Shown: positions 1 through 10,220 of the stretch, piece by piece
Layout of the letters: each line of letters opens with the position of its first letter
Numbering within the stretch: the stretch's first letter is position 1
Assembly (NCBI RefSeq): GCF_000155975.1
Contig: NZ_GG730299.1
Span: 992,041-1,056,040 of the forward strand
Length of the DNA: 64,000 bases
Direction: 5' to 3'
Source of the DNA: Citrobacter youngae ATCC 29220
Lineage (GTDB): Bacteria > Pseudomonadota > Gammaproteobacteria > Enterobacterales > Enterobacteriaceae
Program-made: the position numbers and the translations under genes
Notes under the pieces: generated by a model
Told to the model about the DNA's origin: nothing
What the model saw: the letters and a program-made list of their open reading frames with translations, nothing else
The model's database searches: none

Positions 1-564
1 GGAAATGGCGTTCACTCGCACGCCTTCAGGCCCCATTGCATTAGCCATGTATCGAACGTTGGCTTCCAGAGAGGCTTTCGCCAGGCCCATTACATTGTAG
101 TTAGGGATCGCGCGCTCTGCGCCCAGGTAGGACAGCGTCAGTAGCGCAGAGCCTGGGTTGAGAATAGAACGACAAGCTTTTGCCATCGCCACAAAGCTGT
201 AAGCGCTAATGTCATGAGCAATTTTAAAACCTTCACGGGTGACTGCATTCACATAGTCGCCATCCAGCTGGTCAGCCGGCGCGAAACCGATGGAATGCAC
301 GAACCCGTCGAACTTCGGCCAGGACTGGCCCAGTGCAGCGAACATTGCGTCGATGCTCGCGTCTTCAGCCACATCACATTGCAGTACGATACTGGAACCC
401 AGCTGAGCGGCGAATTCTTCCACGCGGCCTTTAAGTTTGTCGTTCTGGTAGGTGAACGCCAGTTCAGCGCCCTCACGGTGCATTGCCTGAGCGATTCCCC
501 AGGCGATGGACAATTTACTGGCAAGACCCGTGACCAGAATGCGCTTACCGGAAAGAAAACCCAT
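1..564 (-). CDS. fabI: Enoyl-[acyl-carrier-protein] reductase FabI, 5' part (runs off window)
   Basis: NADH-dependent enoyl-ACP reductase, last step of each fatty-acid elongation cycle in the cytoplasm and the target of triclosan. Reading the minus strand from ATG at 564 gives [13 protein letters not shown], the typical FabI start, and continues in frame to base 1 (188 codons of about 262 in the family). The N-terminal dinucleotide-binding segment and the VHSIGFAP stretch are visible; the C-terminal quarter lies outside the window. It is the first gene of its own unit, divergent from the EAL-like gene that follows. Confidence 0.95.
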   Translation of the reverse strand, partial: MGFLSGKRILVTGLASKLSIAWGIAQAMHREGAELAFTYQNDKLKGRVEEFAAQLGSSIVLQCDVAEDASIDAMFAALGQSWPKFDGFVHSIGFAPADQLDGDYVNAVTREGFKIAHDISAYSFVAMAKACRSILNPGSALLTLSYLGAERAIPNYNVMGLAKASLEANVRYMANAMGPEGVRVNAIS

Positions 565-967
565 AGATTTAATCCTTATGCTCATTGCTTATTCGTAGCA
601 ATCAATGCCTGATGATTGCAATCCCAAAAACGTACGAAATTGGTATGAAATTATATCCCACTCTTTGTCCCTTGTAGAATGGTTATCAGCCTGAAATGGC
701 AATGGCTATTCGTTGCGTATCACGACGATATGGCCTTTCCTGACTATGCCTCTCCCGACCGTATTGCATTGAGGGTAATGAGAAAATACAAGGTTTCAAA
801 GGCATTAAAATGGTATTATTCAGGTGCTAGCTGATGTTAATAAACATAGCAAGGTAGGAACTTTCTTAAAACAAAAAACAAGCATATATTCAGCCTGTTA
901 TTATATATTGTTTTTATCGATCAATATGTTTATATTGATCGATATTATTGATTGATTGTGATTAAAA
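565..967. other. Divergent intergenic region between fabI and the EAL-like gene
   Basis: About 400 bases without a convincing gene. The fabI half must hold the fabI promoter and ribosome binding site. The half next to the EAL-like gene is strongly AT-rich and ends with a 12-bp inverted repeat described separately. No RNA gene was recognised. Confidence 0.6.
916..943. promoter_or_regulatory. 12-bp perfect inverted repeat before the EAL-like gene
   Basis: ATCGATCAATAT (916-927) and its exact reverse complement (932-943) are separated by the 4-base loop GTTT, 24 bases before the ATG at 968. It could be an operator for a dimeric regulator or a hairpin in the leader close to the ribosome binding region. 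It has no T tract, so it does not look like a terminator. Confidence 0.5.
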
Positions 968-1678
968 GTGCATTATCAGGACGTTATGATCAATTGGAGT
1001 GGTCTTATGCACTATCATTTCATCGCGGAACCGATGAGAGACACAACAGGTAAATTGCTGGGTGTTGAGATGAGCGCCCGATTTGCTGCAGATACGGTTC
1101 GTCCATTGCATGCAGATTTCATCATTTCAGCGTGGAATAGCGAACAAAAACGTAATTTCATGCTCGAGCAAATTCAGTTAATTGCCGATAAGCGTGGTTG
1201 GTTTGAGAACAACAACCTGCTTTGTACCCTGCATCTTTTCGATGAAATGGCGCTTCTGGCGATTGGCGATCCGGCCATCAGATCGGCCTTACACGCAATG
1301 CCCTTTATTGCGCTGGAGCTGTCAGAGCGTTTTCTGTCGAGTACGATTTGCCTGAATAATCTGCTGATTAATTCACTCCGTGACGGCCCAAACGCACTAT
1401 GGTTGGGCGATCTCGGCTCCGGAAACGTCGGGGCAAGTCCGCTGGTTTGCGGTCATTTTGACGTTGTTAAATTGGATCGTGGTTTCTTCCTTGAGCAGGC
1501 AGAAAAGCCGATGTTCCCGGTGCTTATCAAAAACATCAGGGAATATTGCGATCGCGTCGCGGTGGAGGGCGTGGAAACATCACGACTTGCCGATGAGGTC
1601 AGCGCCGCGGGGGTCTGGGCGATACAGGGCAGCATTTTCCCGTCAGTCGCTTTTAGCGAAGTTGAGACGCTGCGCTGA
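968..1678 (+). CDS. Degenerate EAL-domain protein, STM1697/YdiV-like anti-FlhDC factor
   Basis: A 236-residue stand-alone EAL-fold protein. Position between fabI and sapF and its length match Salmonella STM1697, a non-enzymatic EAL protein that binds FlhD and represses flagellar genes, a relative of YdiV. Visible landmarks: GVEMSARF replaces the EALxR signature (about residues 32-39), LELSE is kept, the catalytic DDFGTG loop reads GDLGSGN, VKLDR replaces the KID motif, and AVEGVET is present. Loss of the double aspartate suggests no c-di-GMP hydrolysis. In-frame ATGs at residues 7 and 14 are alternative starts. The FlhDC role is inferred from synteny and family. Confidence 0.75.
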   Translation: MHYQDVMINWSGLMHYHFIAEPMRDTTGKLLGVEMSARFAADTVRPLHADFIISAWNSEQKRNFMLEQIQLIADKRGWFENNNLLCTLHLFDEMALLAIGDPAIRSALHAMPFIALELSERFLSSTICLNNLLINSLRDGPNALWLGDLGSGNVGASPLVCGHFDVVKLDRGFFLEQAEKPMFPVLIKNIREYCDRVAVEGVETSRLADEVSAAGVWAIQGSIFPSVAFSEVETLR

Positions 1679-1703
1679 ACCAGCCTTTGTCACTGATGGC
1701 GCA

Positions 1704-1735
1704 CCGCCCTCCGGTTGCGGAGGGCAGCGGTTTTG
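1704..1735. terminator. Hairpin terminator between the EAL-like gene and sapF
   Basis: GCCCTCCG (1706-1713) pairs with CGGAGGGC (1718-1725) across a GTTG loop and is followed by a short T run. It lies between two converging genes and can serve the EAL-like gene, and perhaps sapF in the other direction. Confidence 0.7.
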
Positions 1736-2542
1736 TTAGCGATCTTGTCGCCAGGCATCCGCGGTAAGCGCTTCACCGAAATGACCGGAAATCAAGCGTC
1801 GGGTAAGCTCATGCAGCGGGGAGGCCAGAACATCCGCAGTGCTCCCGCGCTCAACAACTTCGCCCTGATGCATGACTAATACCTGATCGCTAATGTGCTT
1901 CATCATGCCGATATGCTGAGTCACATAGATATACGAAATCCCCTGTTTTTCCTGTAATTCCAGCATCAGGTTGATGAGCTGCGAGCGCATCGACATGTCC
2001 AGAGAGGCAAGGGCTTCGTCGGCGATAATCACCTTAGGCCGCAAAATGAGCGCGCGGGCAAGCCCCAGACGCTGTTTTTGGCCCGGCGCCAGCATATGCG
2101 GGTAATAACTCACATGGTCAGGCAGCAGGCCGACCATGCGCATCGTTTCAATAATCTGCTTGCGACGCTGTTCAGGCTCCAGGTCGGTATTCAGACGCAA
2201 CGGGAAATCGAGGATCTGCGAGATACGCTGACGAGGGTTAAGCGATGTTGACGGATCCTGAAAAATCATACGGATCCGCTGACTACGAAACGAATAATCA
2301 CCATACTTTAGCGGATGATCGTCAATCAGCAGCTCACCGCTGGTGGGTTCAATCATTCCGGCTAACATTTTTGCCAGCGTGGACTTGCCGGAACCATTTT
2401 CACCAATGACGGCGAGCGTCTGGCGTTCGCGCAGGGTGAAGCTGAGTGGCTTAACGGCCTCAACGGTCTGGCGGCGAAATAAACCCGTCCGGTAGCGAAA
2501 GGTTTTGCTCAGATTGCGCACTTCGAGCAGGGTTTCTACCAT
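1736..2542 (-). CDS. sapF: Peptide transport ATP-binding protein SapF
   Basis: Second ATPase of the SapABCDF importer, linked in Salmonella to antimicrobial-peptide resistance and in E. coli to putrescine export and potassium uptake. At 268 residues it has the family length. Walker A GENGSGKST is at residues 47-55, the signature reads LAPGQKQR (151-158) instead of LSGGQ, and Walker B VIIADEAL is at 171-178. It is the last gene of the minus-strand operon, one base after sapD, followed by a hairpin terminator. Confidence 0.96.
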   Translation of the reverse strand: MVETLLEVRNLSKTFRYRTGLFRRQTVEAVKPLSFTLRERQTLAVIGENGSGKSTLAKMLAGMIEPTSGELLIDDHPLKYGDYSFRSQRIRMIFQDPSTSLNPRQRISQILDFPLRLNTDLEPEQRRKQIIETMRMVGLLPDHVSYYPHMLAPGQKQRLGLARALILRPKVIIADEALASLDMSMRSQLINLMLELQEKQGISYIYVTQHIGMMKHISDQVLVMHQGEVVERGSTADVLASPLHELTRRLISGHFGEALTADAWRQDR

Positions 2543-2543
2543 C

Positions 2544-3536
2544 TCACTCTCTCTCCATGTTCAGCGGAAAATGACAGGCGTAGAGATGATTCTTTGCTCC
2601 GGTCAGTCTTGGGGTTTCAATACATTCGCGCTGAGCGTAAGGGCAGCGAGGCCCCAGGCGACAGCCGATGGGTAATTGTTCCAGCAAGGGAATCGCTCCT
2701 GGCATGGTATTGAGGCGACTTTTATGCGGCATTGCGCTACCAAAATCAGGAATGGCGCGAATCAACGCTTGCGTATAAGGATGATGTGGAATCGTCACCA
2801 GGTCTTTACTGGGCGCGGTTTCCACCGTTTGTCCGCAATACATTACGTTGATTTTGTCTGCCCACTGGCTAAGCATTTGCAGGTCGTGGCTGATCAGCAA
2901 AATGGTGGTATTACTGTTTTGATTCAGCCGGGTCAGCAGGCGAAATATTTGCGCCTGGGTCGTTGGCTCCATCGCGTTCGTCGGCTCATCGGCAATCAGC
3001 AAGCGCGGCTGATTAGCCAGCGCGATAGCGATCATTACCTTCTGGCACTCACCGTCGGTCAGTTCATACGGAAAGCTGCGCATGGCATCTTTATGATCTT
3101 TTATCCCGACGCGGTGCAAAAGCTCAATCGCCCGGCGTTTGCGCCAGCCGATGCGCTGCCACCAGCGGCCCTTGTAGGTCCAGGCTGGAATATTTTGCAT
3201 CAGCTGTCGTCCAATACGCTCCGACGGATCAAGACACGACTGCGGTTCCTGAAAGATCATCGAGACGTTATGGCCGACCAATTTGCGTCGTTCACGCGCG
3301 GAAAGACGCAGTAGATCGATGTCATCAAAGCGCATACGGTCTGCGGTTACGCGCCAGTTATCTTTGGCGACGCCGCAAATGGCTTTCGCGATCAGACTCT
3401 TACCTGAGCCAGACTCGCCGACCAGCCCGCGAATTTCACCTTCGTTCAGGGTCATGCTGACGCGGTCAACCGCCTTCACCCAGTCGTCGCCGGTTCTGAA
3501 TTCAATGGTCAGGTTGCGGATATCCAGTAACGGCAT
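2544..3536 (-). CDS. sapD: Peptide transport ATP-binding protein SapD
   Basis: First ATPase of the Sap transporter, 330 residues. Walker A GESGSGKS is at residues 40-47, with Walker [14 protein letters not shown] further on. The C-terminal cysteine segment [14 protein letters not shown]...ACHFP is typical of OppD/OppF-type ATPases. In E. coli SapD also supports the ATP dependence of Trk potassium uptake. The ATG shares one base with the sapC stop, so translational coupling is likely. Confidence 0.96.
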   Translation of the reverse strand: MPLLDIRNLTIEFRTGDDWVKAVDRVSMTLNEGEIRGLVGESGSGKSLIAKAICGVAKDNWRVTADRMRFDDIDLLRLSARERRKLVGHNVSMIFQEPQSCLDPSERIGRQLMQNIPAWTYKGRWWQRIGWRKRRAIELLHRVGIKDHKDAMRSFPYELTDGECQKVMIAIALANQPRLLIADEPTNAMEPTTQAQIFRLLTRLNQNSNTTILLISHDLQMLSQWADKINVMYCGQTVETAPSKDLVTIPHHPYTQALIRAIPDFGSAMPHKSRLNTMPGAIPLLEQLPIGCRLGPRCPYAQRECIETPRLTGAKNHLYACHFPLNMERE

Positions 3537-4426
3537 TATTCCACCCCCGCAATAATTGCGCGGCGCACGCCGTCACCCAGCAGGTTAATCAGCAGCACGC
3601 TTATCATGATCGCCGCGCCTGGCAGCATCACCGTCCACGGCGCGACATAAATCAGCTCCAGCGCGTCGCCGAGCATGGCTCCCCACTCCGGTGACGGCAA
3701 CTGCGCGCCGAGATCGAGAAAACCCAGCGCGGCGATATCCAGGATCGCCATCGACAACGCGCGGGTGATTTCCGTGATCAGTCCGGCGGTAATATTGGGC
3801 AGAACGGCGAACCACAGGATATTCAGCGTGGTTGCGCCATCAAGACGAGCGGCAATAACATACTCTTTTTCCAGCTCGTCATGCACCATGCTGTAGACGG
3901 AGCGAACCATGCGCGGCAGCAGCGCCAGCCAGACGGCAAACATCGCGTGCGTCAGATGCGGGCCGGCAAAGGCCACCACAATAATCGCCAGCAACAGTGA
4001 AGGGATCGACAGCAGGGTGTCCAGAATGTGATTCAGCACCGCGGAGCGCAAACCGTGCGTTGCTCCGGCAACGACTCCCAGTAACAAGCCACACAGCGTG
4101 GCGGCAAGGGTGACGACAAACGCACCGCCAACGGTTGGGGCCGCGCCGCTGAGCAGACGGCTTAACACATCACGCCCCAGGTCGTCGGTCCCGAGGAAGA
4201 AAGAGACTTCGCCATAGCGCGACCATGACGGCGGTAGAAGCTGGTAGCCGAGAAACTGCTGGTCGATGCCGTAAGGCGCGAACCAACCACCAAAAATACA
4301 CAGAATCGCCAGTCCCGCGCAGCCATACAGGCCGATCATCGCGGAGGCATCGCCGTAAAAATTGCGCCATGCGGTGCGCAGCGTACCCGGCGGGCGCTTT
4401 TCGCTGTAGACGCTATCGTAAGGCAT
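3536..4426 (-). CDS. sapC: Peptide transport permease SapC
   Basis: Inner-membrane permease of the Sap importer, 296 residues. It has an N-terminal membrane segment near residues 30-50 and a C-terminal DppC/OppC-type permease domain whose EAA-like loop reads [12 protein letters not shown]...ILWFAVLPN. It pairs with SapB to form the channel. The start overlaps the 3' end of sapB by 14 bases, as expected in a tightly coupled operon. Confidence 0.96.
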   Translation of the reverse strand: MPYDSVYSEKRPPGTLRTAWRNFYGDASAMIGLYGCAGLAILCIFGGWFAPYGIDQQFLGYQLLPPSWSRYGEVSFFLGTDDLGRDVLSRLLSGAAPTVGGAFVVTLAATLCGLLLGVVAGATHGLRSAVLNHILDTLLSIPSLLLAIIVVAFAGPHLTHAMFAVWLALLPRMVRSVYSMVHDELEKEYVIAARLDGATTLNILWFAVLPNITAGLITEITRALSMAILDIAALGFLDLGAQLPSPEWGAMLGDALELIYVAPWTVMLPGAAIMISVLLINLLGDGVRRAIIAGVE

Positions 4427-5378
4427 ACCATTCCTTATGTTTCAGAGGGTTAGCCATAGCACCCAAAATATCAGAGATGACGTTAACGATGATAACCAGT
4501 GAACCAATCACCATCACGCCCGCCGAAATCGCCGCGTAATCCTGCTGGCGAATCGCGTTAATCAACCAACGTCCCAGTCCAGGCCAGCTAAAAACCATCT
4601 CGGTGATCATCGCCAGCGTCAGCATGGTGGAAAACTGTAACCCCAGGCGCGGGATAACCGGCGGGAGCGCGTTGTGCAGCACGTGACGGCGTAAAATCGT
4701 TAACCGTGACAGACCACGGGTGGCCGCCGCTTTGACATAGTTTTGATCAAAGACCTCAATGGTACTGATACGCATCAGACGAATGACTTCCGTCGTCGGC
4801 GCAACGGAGAGCGTTAACACCGGCAGCACCATATGACGGATCGCACTGACCAGCATTTCATCGCGCCAGGGCGAGTCGGTGAGCCACGCATCAATAATGG
4901 CAAATCCGGTAACGGGCTTCACTTCATAAAGCAAATCAAAACGCCCAGAAACGGGCAGCCAGCCGAGGGTCAGTGAGAAGAGCAACGTCAGCAGCAGCGC
5001 CAGCCAAAAAACCGGAATAGAAAAGCCCATCAGAGCCAATGCGCTGATGCAACGGTCCTGCCATTTATTACGCGTGATGCCCGCCAACATGCCAATTGGG
5101 ATGCCAACCATCAGCGCAAAGCCAAAGGCCAGAATGCACAGCTCCATCGTTGCCGGAAACACCTCTTTCAGCTGTTCTGAGATCAACTGGCCGTTAATAC
5201 TGGAGACGCCAAAATCCCAGTGAATGAGGCCATTGAACCAGAACACCCAGGCGTTCCATAGCGATGCGCCCTGTAACGGCGCATGAGGCGTGAAGTAGCT
5301 CAGGCTGAACCCAATAAAGGTCAGGAAGAACAGGGTGACCAGCAGCAATAAAAATCGGCGCAGGGTGAAGATAATCAT
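4413..5378 (-). CDS. sapB: Peptide transport permease SapB
   Basis: Inner-membrane permease, 321 residues, of the DppB/OppB type. An N-terminal membrane helix follows [18 protein letters not shown]; several further helices and the coupling loop ([11 protein letters not shown]...[13 protein letters not shown]) are visible. Its ATG overlaps the sapA stop in an ATGA arrangement, showing operon coupling with the upstream periplasmic binding protein. Confidence 0.96.
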   Translation of the reverse strand: MIIFTLRRFLLLLVTLFFLTFIGFSLSYFTPHAPLQGASLWNAWVFWFNGLIHWDFGVSSINGQLISEQLKEVFPATMELCILAFGFALMVGIPIGMLAGITRNKWQDRCISALALMGFSIPVFWLALLLTLLFSLTLGWLPVSGRFDLLYEVKPVTGFAIIDAWLTDSPWRDEMLVSAIRHMVLPVLTLSVAPTTEVIRLMRISTIEVFDQNYVKAAATRGLSRLTILRRHVLHNALPPVIPRLGLQFSTMLTLAMITEMVFSWPGLGRWLINAIRQQDYAAISAGVMVIGSLVIIVNVISDILGAMANPLKHKEWYALR

Positions 5379-7018
5379 GGTTTTTTCACCTCGTCATTCT
5401 TTTCCCTGGCAACCCCGGCAAAAGAGGCATTACCGAACGGACTGAGCACCAACCCTTTGATGTCATAGCGGTAAGCCTGCAAACGGAGTGAAGAGGCCAG
5501 CGGCAGGATCGGTAACTCGCGCGCGAGAATATTTTGTGCTTCGTCATAGGCATCAATTCGCGAGGAGAGTTGTTGTGAAGAGAGGGCTTTGCGCAAAATG
5601 CTGTCAAACTCCGGATTGCACCAGTGGGCAAAATTGGTCTGCGAGTTTATGGCGGCACAGCTGAGCAGCGGACGGAAAAAGCTGTCAGGATCGTTGCTGT
5701 CAGTCGCCCAGCCGGACAACGTCAGATCATGGTTCATATCCATTAATCGCGCCTCCTGAAAACGACCTTCTACCGGGATGATCTTCACTTTCACGCCCAC
5801 CTGGGCCATATCAGCCTGAATTAGCTCTGCGGTTTTCAGCGGGCTGGGGTTCCATGCCTGAGAGCTGGTGGGGACCCAAAGTTGTAACGTCAGGTTTTCC
5901 AGCCCCAGCGCTTTTAACTGCTCGCGTGATTTTTCCGGGTTGTACTCTGTAATTTTAGCTTCGTTGTCATAAGCCCACGAGGCGCGGGGCAAAATAGATG
6001 CCGCGGTTTCCGCCGTACCGTAGTAGATAGACTGCATCAGCCGTTGGTTGTTAATCGCCAGCGCCAGCGCATGTCGTACGGCTGGGTTATTCAACGGCGG
6101 TTTATCCGTGTTGAACGCCAGATAGGCGATATTCATCCCCGGACGCAGCGTCAGGCGCAGTCGAGGGTCATCACGTAAGATGCTGAGCTGGCTGGCAGCA
6201 GGCCAGGCCAGGACGTCGCACTCGCCGGTAAGTAATTTCGATAAGCGTCCGGTTCCGCCAGAGCCGAGATCCACCACGACCTGCGGCATCAGGGGGGTAC
6301 CACGCCAGAATTTTTCATGCCGCTGTAGGCGAATATATTGCCCTGCGCGATTTTCTGAAAGCTGATACGGGCCCGTGCCGACGGGTTGTCTGTCGAGTAA
6401 TTCCTGACGATCCTGTTTTGCCAGTTTATCGGCATATTCTGCCGACATCACGGAGGCATAATGCGTGGCAAGGTGCCACAAGAAGGAGGCATCGGGTTGG
6501 GTTAAGCGAAATTCAACGGTGTAATTGTCCAGCTTGCGAACGCTCTGGACGTTATCAGCGAACTGCAGGCTGTCAAAGTAGGGGAAACTGCTGCCATTGA
6601 CGTTGTGCCACGGATGCTGGCGATCAAAGATGCGCTCGAAGGTAAATACCACATCGTCCGCATTCAGTTTACGGGTGGGCGTGAACCAGGCTGTCTTTTG
6701 AAACGGGACATCGCGACGTAAATGGAAGCGGTAGGTTGCGCCGTTATCCAGCACTTCCCAGCTTTCGGCCAGTTCTGGCACCAGGCGATAGGTGTAGGGA
6801 TCGACATCAAGTAGTCGGTCATACAGTTGGGCCGCTAGTGTGTCCACGATGAGACCGCTGCTCGCTTTTTGCGGATTGAAGGTATTAACCTGCCCGCTAA
6901 CGCAATAGACAAAGCCGCTGTCACGAATATCAGCGTGCGAGGCCTGCTCAGGCGCGGCTGCAGCCTGACCACTCAGAAATCCAGCCATCACGATCAGAGA
7001 TGATAAAACCAGGCGCAT
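5375..7018 (-). CDS. sapA: Periplasmic peptide-binding protein SapA
   Basis: Substrate-binding component of the Sap system, 547 residues, the same as E. coli SapA. The N-terminus [22 protein letters not shown] is a Sec signal peptide cleaved near residue 22. The body is a cluster C (SBP_bac_5, DppA-like) solute-binding protein. First gene of sapABCDF. In E. coli the region upstream leads to the puu cluster; here ydeI and then qnrB and pspF lie upstream, so sapA marks a boundary of variable DNA. Confidence 0.96.
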   Translation of the reverse strand: MRLVLSSLIVMAGFLSGQAAAAPEQASHADIRDSGFVYCVSGQVNTFNPQKASSGLIVDTLAAQLYDRLLDVDPYTYRLVPELAESWEVLDNGATYRFHLRRDVPFQKTAWFTPTRKLNADDVVFTFERIFDRQHPWHNVNGSSFPYFDSLQFADNVQSVRKLDNYTVEFRLTQPDASFLWHLATHYASVMSAEYADKLAKQDRQELLDRQPVGTGPYQLSENRAGQYIRLQRHEKFWRGTPLMPQVVVDLGSGGTGRLSKLLTGECDVLAWPAASQLSILRDDPRLRLTLRPGMNIAYLAFNTDKPPLNNPAVRHALALAINNQRLMQSIYYGTAETAASILPRASWAYDNEAKITEYNPEKSREQLKALGLENLTLQLWVPTSSQAWNPSPLKTAELIQADMAQVGVKVKIIPVEGRFQEARLMDMNHDLTLSGWATDSNDPDSFFRPLLSCAAINSQTNFAHWCNPEFDSILRKALSSQQLSSRIDAYDEAQNILARELPILPLASSLRLQAYRYDIKGLVLSPFGNASFAGVAREKNDEVKKP

Positions 7019-7359
7019 AATTTTAAAGGGCTATATATAAAGAAGCTATCTTACTAATACTTAATGACATTTGCCATTACCGTTTGTGTCTGGGGCAGTG
7101 GGGTTGATAATCGCGAATTGATCATCGAACCTGGTCAAAATTCATACCCGCTATCCACTTTGCATATACTCTGTTAGCTATCTTAGCATTTTCATGGCCC
7201 ATCTGACTCGTTTAAACGCCGGATTCGCTGGCAGAAAGATTCGTGTGAAGGGGCCTGACGGGTCAAATGAGGGCGTTGGGTAGGAAGGGAAGAACCGCAA
7301 AATCAGTGGAAATAAACAATGATAAGGCGGGAAGCGCGAATGTCTTCCCGGCTGCAGCG
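7019..7359. other. Intergenic region upstream of sapA
   Basis: About 340 bases between the start of sapA and the 3' end of ydeI, both on the minus strand. It must hold the sap promoter. Short open frames here are not supported by a ribosome binding site or recognisable protein. No strong hairpin with a T run was seen. Confidence 0.5.
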
Positions 7360-7752
7360 TTACTTCTGCATTTGATTAACCCGTACCACCGGAGGCTGCG
7401 TTTTAGCGTCAAGGCTGCCGTTAATCCTGATCATCTGATCGGGTTTTACCGTTCGCCCATCAAAGACCGCAAGCGGGATCAGCGTGGTGATACTGCCGGT
7501 TTTATCACGGAAGATAAACTTATCTCCCCCTTGATCCTCAATGAGATTCCCCCGCAAAGAGATGGTGGCACCGTCATGCATGGTTTTGGCCTGCTGCACG
7601 GTCATGATTCGTGCATTTTCAGTACCGCGATACCCTTCATCCAGAGCGTGGGCAGGAGGCGGGGCGGTATCTTTTTTCAACCCGCCATTATCGTCGGCAA
7701 ACGCTGATGGTAATAAAAAACAACACAGCAAGGGGGCGAAGGATATTTTCAT
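7360..7752 (-). CDS. ydeI: YgiW/YdeI-family periplasmic stress-tolerance OB-fold protein
   Basis: A 130-residue secreted protein with signal peptide [19 protein letters not shown] and a mature OB-fold (BOF) domain containing [21 protein letters not shown] and VRINGSL-like strands. Family members YdeI/OmdA and YgiW/VisP are periplasmic proteins linked in Salmonella to stress and cationic-peptide tolerance. The divergent partner is ydeJ, as in E. coli, which supports naming it ydeI rather than ygiW. It lies next to sapA, another peptide-stress locus. Confidence 0.8.
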   Translation of the reverse strand: MKISFAPLLCCFLLPSAFADDNGGLKKDTAPPPAHALDEGYRGTENARIMTVQQAKTMHDGATISLRGNLIEDQGGDKFIFRDKTGSITTLIPLAVFDGRTVKPDQMIRINGSLDAKTQPPVVRVNQMQK

Positions 7753-7881
7753 GGAGCCTCCATTGAAAGTGATTTGACTTATTAAGTCTGGTGGCTATTT
7801 ATTAATCTTGCGAGTGGGATAAGTCTCAAATGATAATTTTGACATTAAACAAAAGCCTGGTGAGATATAAGCGAGACGGTA

Positions 7882-8397
7882 ATGAATACGCAATATAACG
7901 AAGCGAAAACACGTAATGAACTGACCAAACAGGTCGCAAACAGGCTTATTGAGCGCGGCTTAACGTTGACGACCGCAGAATCCTGCACGGGTGGAAACCT
8001 GGCCGCCGCGCTTTGCGCAGAGGCGGATACCGCAGAATTTTATGATATTGGCGTTATTACCTTTAGCGATCGCGCCAAGCAAAAAATGCTCGGCGTGCGG
8101 GCCAGCACGCTGGAGAAATACAGCGCCGTGAGTGAGCAAACGGTCATTGAGATGTCTGAAGGGATCCGTGCACAGGCCGAAACCGACATCAGCATAGCCA
8201 TTAGCGGATATGCGGGGCCTCAGGGAGGTGAGGATGGGACTCCCGCAGGAACGGTGTGGTTTGCATGGAATTTCCGCGGGCAGATAATAACAAAGCGGGA
8301 ATATTTTTCCGGGGATTGTCAGGACGTCATCGAAAAAGCGGTACGTTTTAGCCTGGCGGTATTACTTGAAGAAGCGTCAGCCTGGAAGAACGATTAA
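7882..8397 (+). CDS. ydeJ: CinA/PncC-like protein YdeJ
   Basis: A 171-residue stand-alone CinA C-terminal domain protein, the family of nicotinamide-nucleotide amidase PncC. The hallmark TTAESCTGGNLAAAL is at residues 31-45 and the GYAGPQGGEDGTPAGTVWFAW segment near residues 112-132. E. coli YdeJ is a paralogue of PncC without proven activity. Divergent from ydeI, matching the E. coli arrangement. Activity here is unknown. Confidence 0.82.
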   Translation: MNTQYNEAKTRNELTKQVANRLIERGLTLTTAESCTGGNLAAALCAEADTAEFYDIGVITFSDRAKQKMLGVRASTLEKYSAVSEQTVIEMSEGIRAQAETDISIAISGYAGPQGGEDGTPAGTVWFAWNFRGQIITKREYFSGDCQDVIEKAVRFSLAVLLEEASAWKND

Positions 8398-8417
8398 AAT
8401 AAACCAGGAGTTATCTG

Positions 8418-8495
8418 ATGAAATATTGTAACCCTGGGTGCAGTTATCACCGAGAGAACGAAGTTAATATTATGGAAAAATTAAGCGGAGGATGA
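8418..8495 (+). CDS. Possible 25-residue small protein
   Basis: A short frame (MKYCNPGCSYHRENEVNIME followed by five more residues) begins with ATG at 8418, seven bases after a good AGGAG. It sits between ydeJ and the SDR gene. The N-terminal CNPGC segment followed by a histidine could bind metal, but no family is recognised. It may equally be the remnant of a larger gene or spurious. Confidence 0.25.
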   Translation: MKYCNPGCSYHRENEVNIMEKLSGG

Positions 8496-8544
8496 ATTAT
8501 AAAGGCCATGTCATTCATTTTGTTCTACGCTTATTAGTCTTTGC

Positions 8545-8565
8545 GATGAATGATGAATGATGAAT
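8545..8565. repeat. Three tandem copies of GATGAAT before the SDR gene
   Basis: GATGAAT is repeated three times without change (8545-8551, 8552-8558, 8559-8565), ending 16 bases before the SDR start codon. The next seven bases begin similarly. Copy-number change would alter the leader between promoter and ribosome binding site. No function is known. Confidence 0.6.
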
Positions 8566-8581
8566 AATGAGAGGTGATTGA

Positions 8582-9490
8582 ATGACTGACCAAAATAAAG
8601 GGAAACAGACCACCAATAAAACCAATTCAGAGCGTTTTCCGCTACCGCCTTTTCCACATCAAAAACAACCGTTTCCGGGACTGGCCGGAAAAATGCAACC
8701 GCGTCCCGATCATGGAGAAGAAAGCTATCAGGGCAGCGGCAGGTTAACTGGTCGCAAAGTGTTAATTACCGGTGGTGATTCAGGTATTGGTCGCGCTGTT
8801 GCCATCGCTTATGCCCGTGAAGGCGCTGATGTCGCGATCAACTATTTACCGGAAGAAGAGGACGATGCGCGTGAGGTCGTCGACCTGATAAAAAAAGCAG
8901 GGAGAAACGTCGCGGCGATCCCCGGAGATATTCGTGACGAGAGTTTTTGTAACCATCTGGTAAAACAGGCGGTAGACGCGCTTGGAGGACTGGATATTCT
9001 GGTCAATAACGCAGGCCGTCAGCAATTTTGCGAATCGATCGAAGAGCTGACCACGGATGAATTTGATGCGACCTTTAAGACCAATGTCTACGCCATGTTT
9101 TGGATCACTAAAGCGGCGATACCCCACTTCTCGCGAGATAGCGTGATTATTAACACCTCCTCGGTACAGGCATATGAGCCAAGTGAAATCCTGCTTGATT
9201 ATGCTCAGACCAAGGCGGCGATTGTCGCATTTACCAAATCGCTGGCGAAACAACTGGCCCCCAAAGGGATCCGTGTAAATGCTGTTGCGCCAGGACCGTA
9301 CTGGACGGTACTACAGTGTTGCGGTGGTCAACCGCAGGAAAAAATTGAGAAATTTGGCGCAAATGCGCCGCTTGGTCGTCCTGGGCAACCGGTAGAAATT
9401 GCCCCGCTTTATGTCACCTTAGCGGCTGAAGAGAACAGCTATACATCCGGTCAGGTATGGGGTTCTGACGGGGGGACCGGAACTCTCTGA
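8582..9490 (+). CDS. SDR-family oxidoreductase (YghA-like)
   Basis: A 302-residue classical-extended short-chain dehydrogenase. After a polar N-terminal extension of about 50 residues there is the TGGDSGIG nucleotide-binding motif (about residues 64-71), NNAG, the catalytic Ser of INTSS, the YAQTK active-site motif and the APGPYWT loop. The long N-terminal tail rich in Gln, Pro and Lys is shared with YghA-type enzymes, often part of the general stress response. The gene is known next to qnrB in Citrobacter and on plasmids mobilised from it. Substrate unknown. Confidence 0.85.
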   Translation: MTDQNKGKQTTNKTNSERFPLPPFPHQKQPFPGLAGKMQPRPDHGEESYQGSGRLTGRKVLITGGDSGIGRAVAIAYAREGADVAINYLPEEEDDAREVVDLIKKAGRNVAAIPGDIRDESFCNHLVKQAVDALGGLDILVNNAGRQQFCESIEELTTDEFDATFKTNVYAMFWITKAAIPHFSRDSVIINTSSVQAYEPSEILLDYAQTKAAIVAFTKSLAKQLAPKGIRVNAVAPGPYWTVLQCCGGQPQEKIEKFGANAPLGRPGQPVEIAPLYVTLAAEENSYTSGQVWGSDGGTGTL

Positions 9491-9565
9491 CTCTTCCCTG
9501 ATTCGAAAACCGGCGCGGACAATAGGGGATAAGGGCAGGGGGCGGCATGTACCGCTCCCTGAATG

Positions 9566-10210
9566 TTAACCAATGACAGCGATGCCAAGACGCTCCAGGA
9601 TCAAAGACGCCTGGTAGCTGTCCAGTTTAACGCCTTGTAAATCCACCCCACGGACGTCTAAATCACCCAGCTCCGAGTTGGTCAGGTCACAGTGCGTAAA
9701 GTTCGCGGCCCGCCAGTCGAACGACGAAAACTCGCCGCCGGAAAGATCTGAACCACTGAACGTCGCCCCCAGTACCTGAGTACCCATCCAACGGTTTTCC
9801 CACAGCTCGCACTTTTCCAGTACGACTTTCGAAAAGTTGGCGTAGCTTAAGTTTGTATTGGTGATATAAGCGCTGCAAAACCAGGTGCGGGTGGTGATCA
9901 TATTCATAAAACTGGCACCGCGAAAATCCGAACCTTGCGCGCGGCAGTGGCGAATCTCGATTCCCAGCGCGCTGGCATTTCTGAAATCCGCCATGGATAA
10001 ATCACAGCTTTTGAAAATGGCATCTTTCAGGATAGCGCGACTAAAATTACACCCTTTCTGGCTCTCTCGATCATAAAACTGGCAGCCAATAAATTCAGTG
10101 CCGCTAAGGTCGGTACCCGAAAAATCACAGTTGAAAAACGTGCTATTTTCAACTTTCACACCGGTGAACCTGTTTCTGTCAATTTTTTCGCCAACCAACG
10201 CCAGAGTCAT
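9566..10210 (-). CDS. qnrB: Pentapeptide-repeat quinolone-resistance protein QnrB
   Basis: A 214-residue right-handed beta-helix protein that binds DNA gyrase/topoisomerase IV and lowers fluoroquinolone susceptibility. Nearly every fifth residue is Leu or Phe (for example NCDFSGTDLSGTEFIGCQF), with the QnrB-type loops, and the C-terminus ends LERLGIAVIG. The sequence resembles recalled QnrB1 closely with scattered substitutions; the allele number cannot be assigned. The longer start proposed for some QnrB alleles is impossible here because an in-frame TAA lies inside the LexA box. Located between an SDR gene and pspF: the chromosomal Citrobacter locus. SOS induction is expected. Confidence 0.95.
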   Translation of the reverse strand: MTLALVGEKIDRNRFTGVKVENSTFFNCDFSGTDLSGTEFIGCQFYDRESQKGCNFSRAILKDAIFKSCDLSMADFRNASALGIEIRHCRAQGSDFRGASFMNMITTRTWFCSAYITNTNLSYANFSKVVLEKCELWENRWMGTQVLGATFSGSDLSGGEFSSFDWRAANFTHCDLTNSELGDLDVRGVDLQGVKLDSYQASLILERLGIAVIG

Positions 10211-10220
10211 AATGATGTAC

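Noticed and set aside
8846..9253. A 135-codon minus-strand frame within the SDR gene
   Set aside because: Shadow of the SDR coding sequence; no start signal or recognisable domain.
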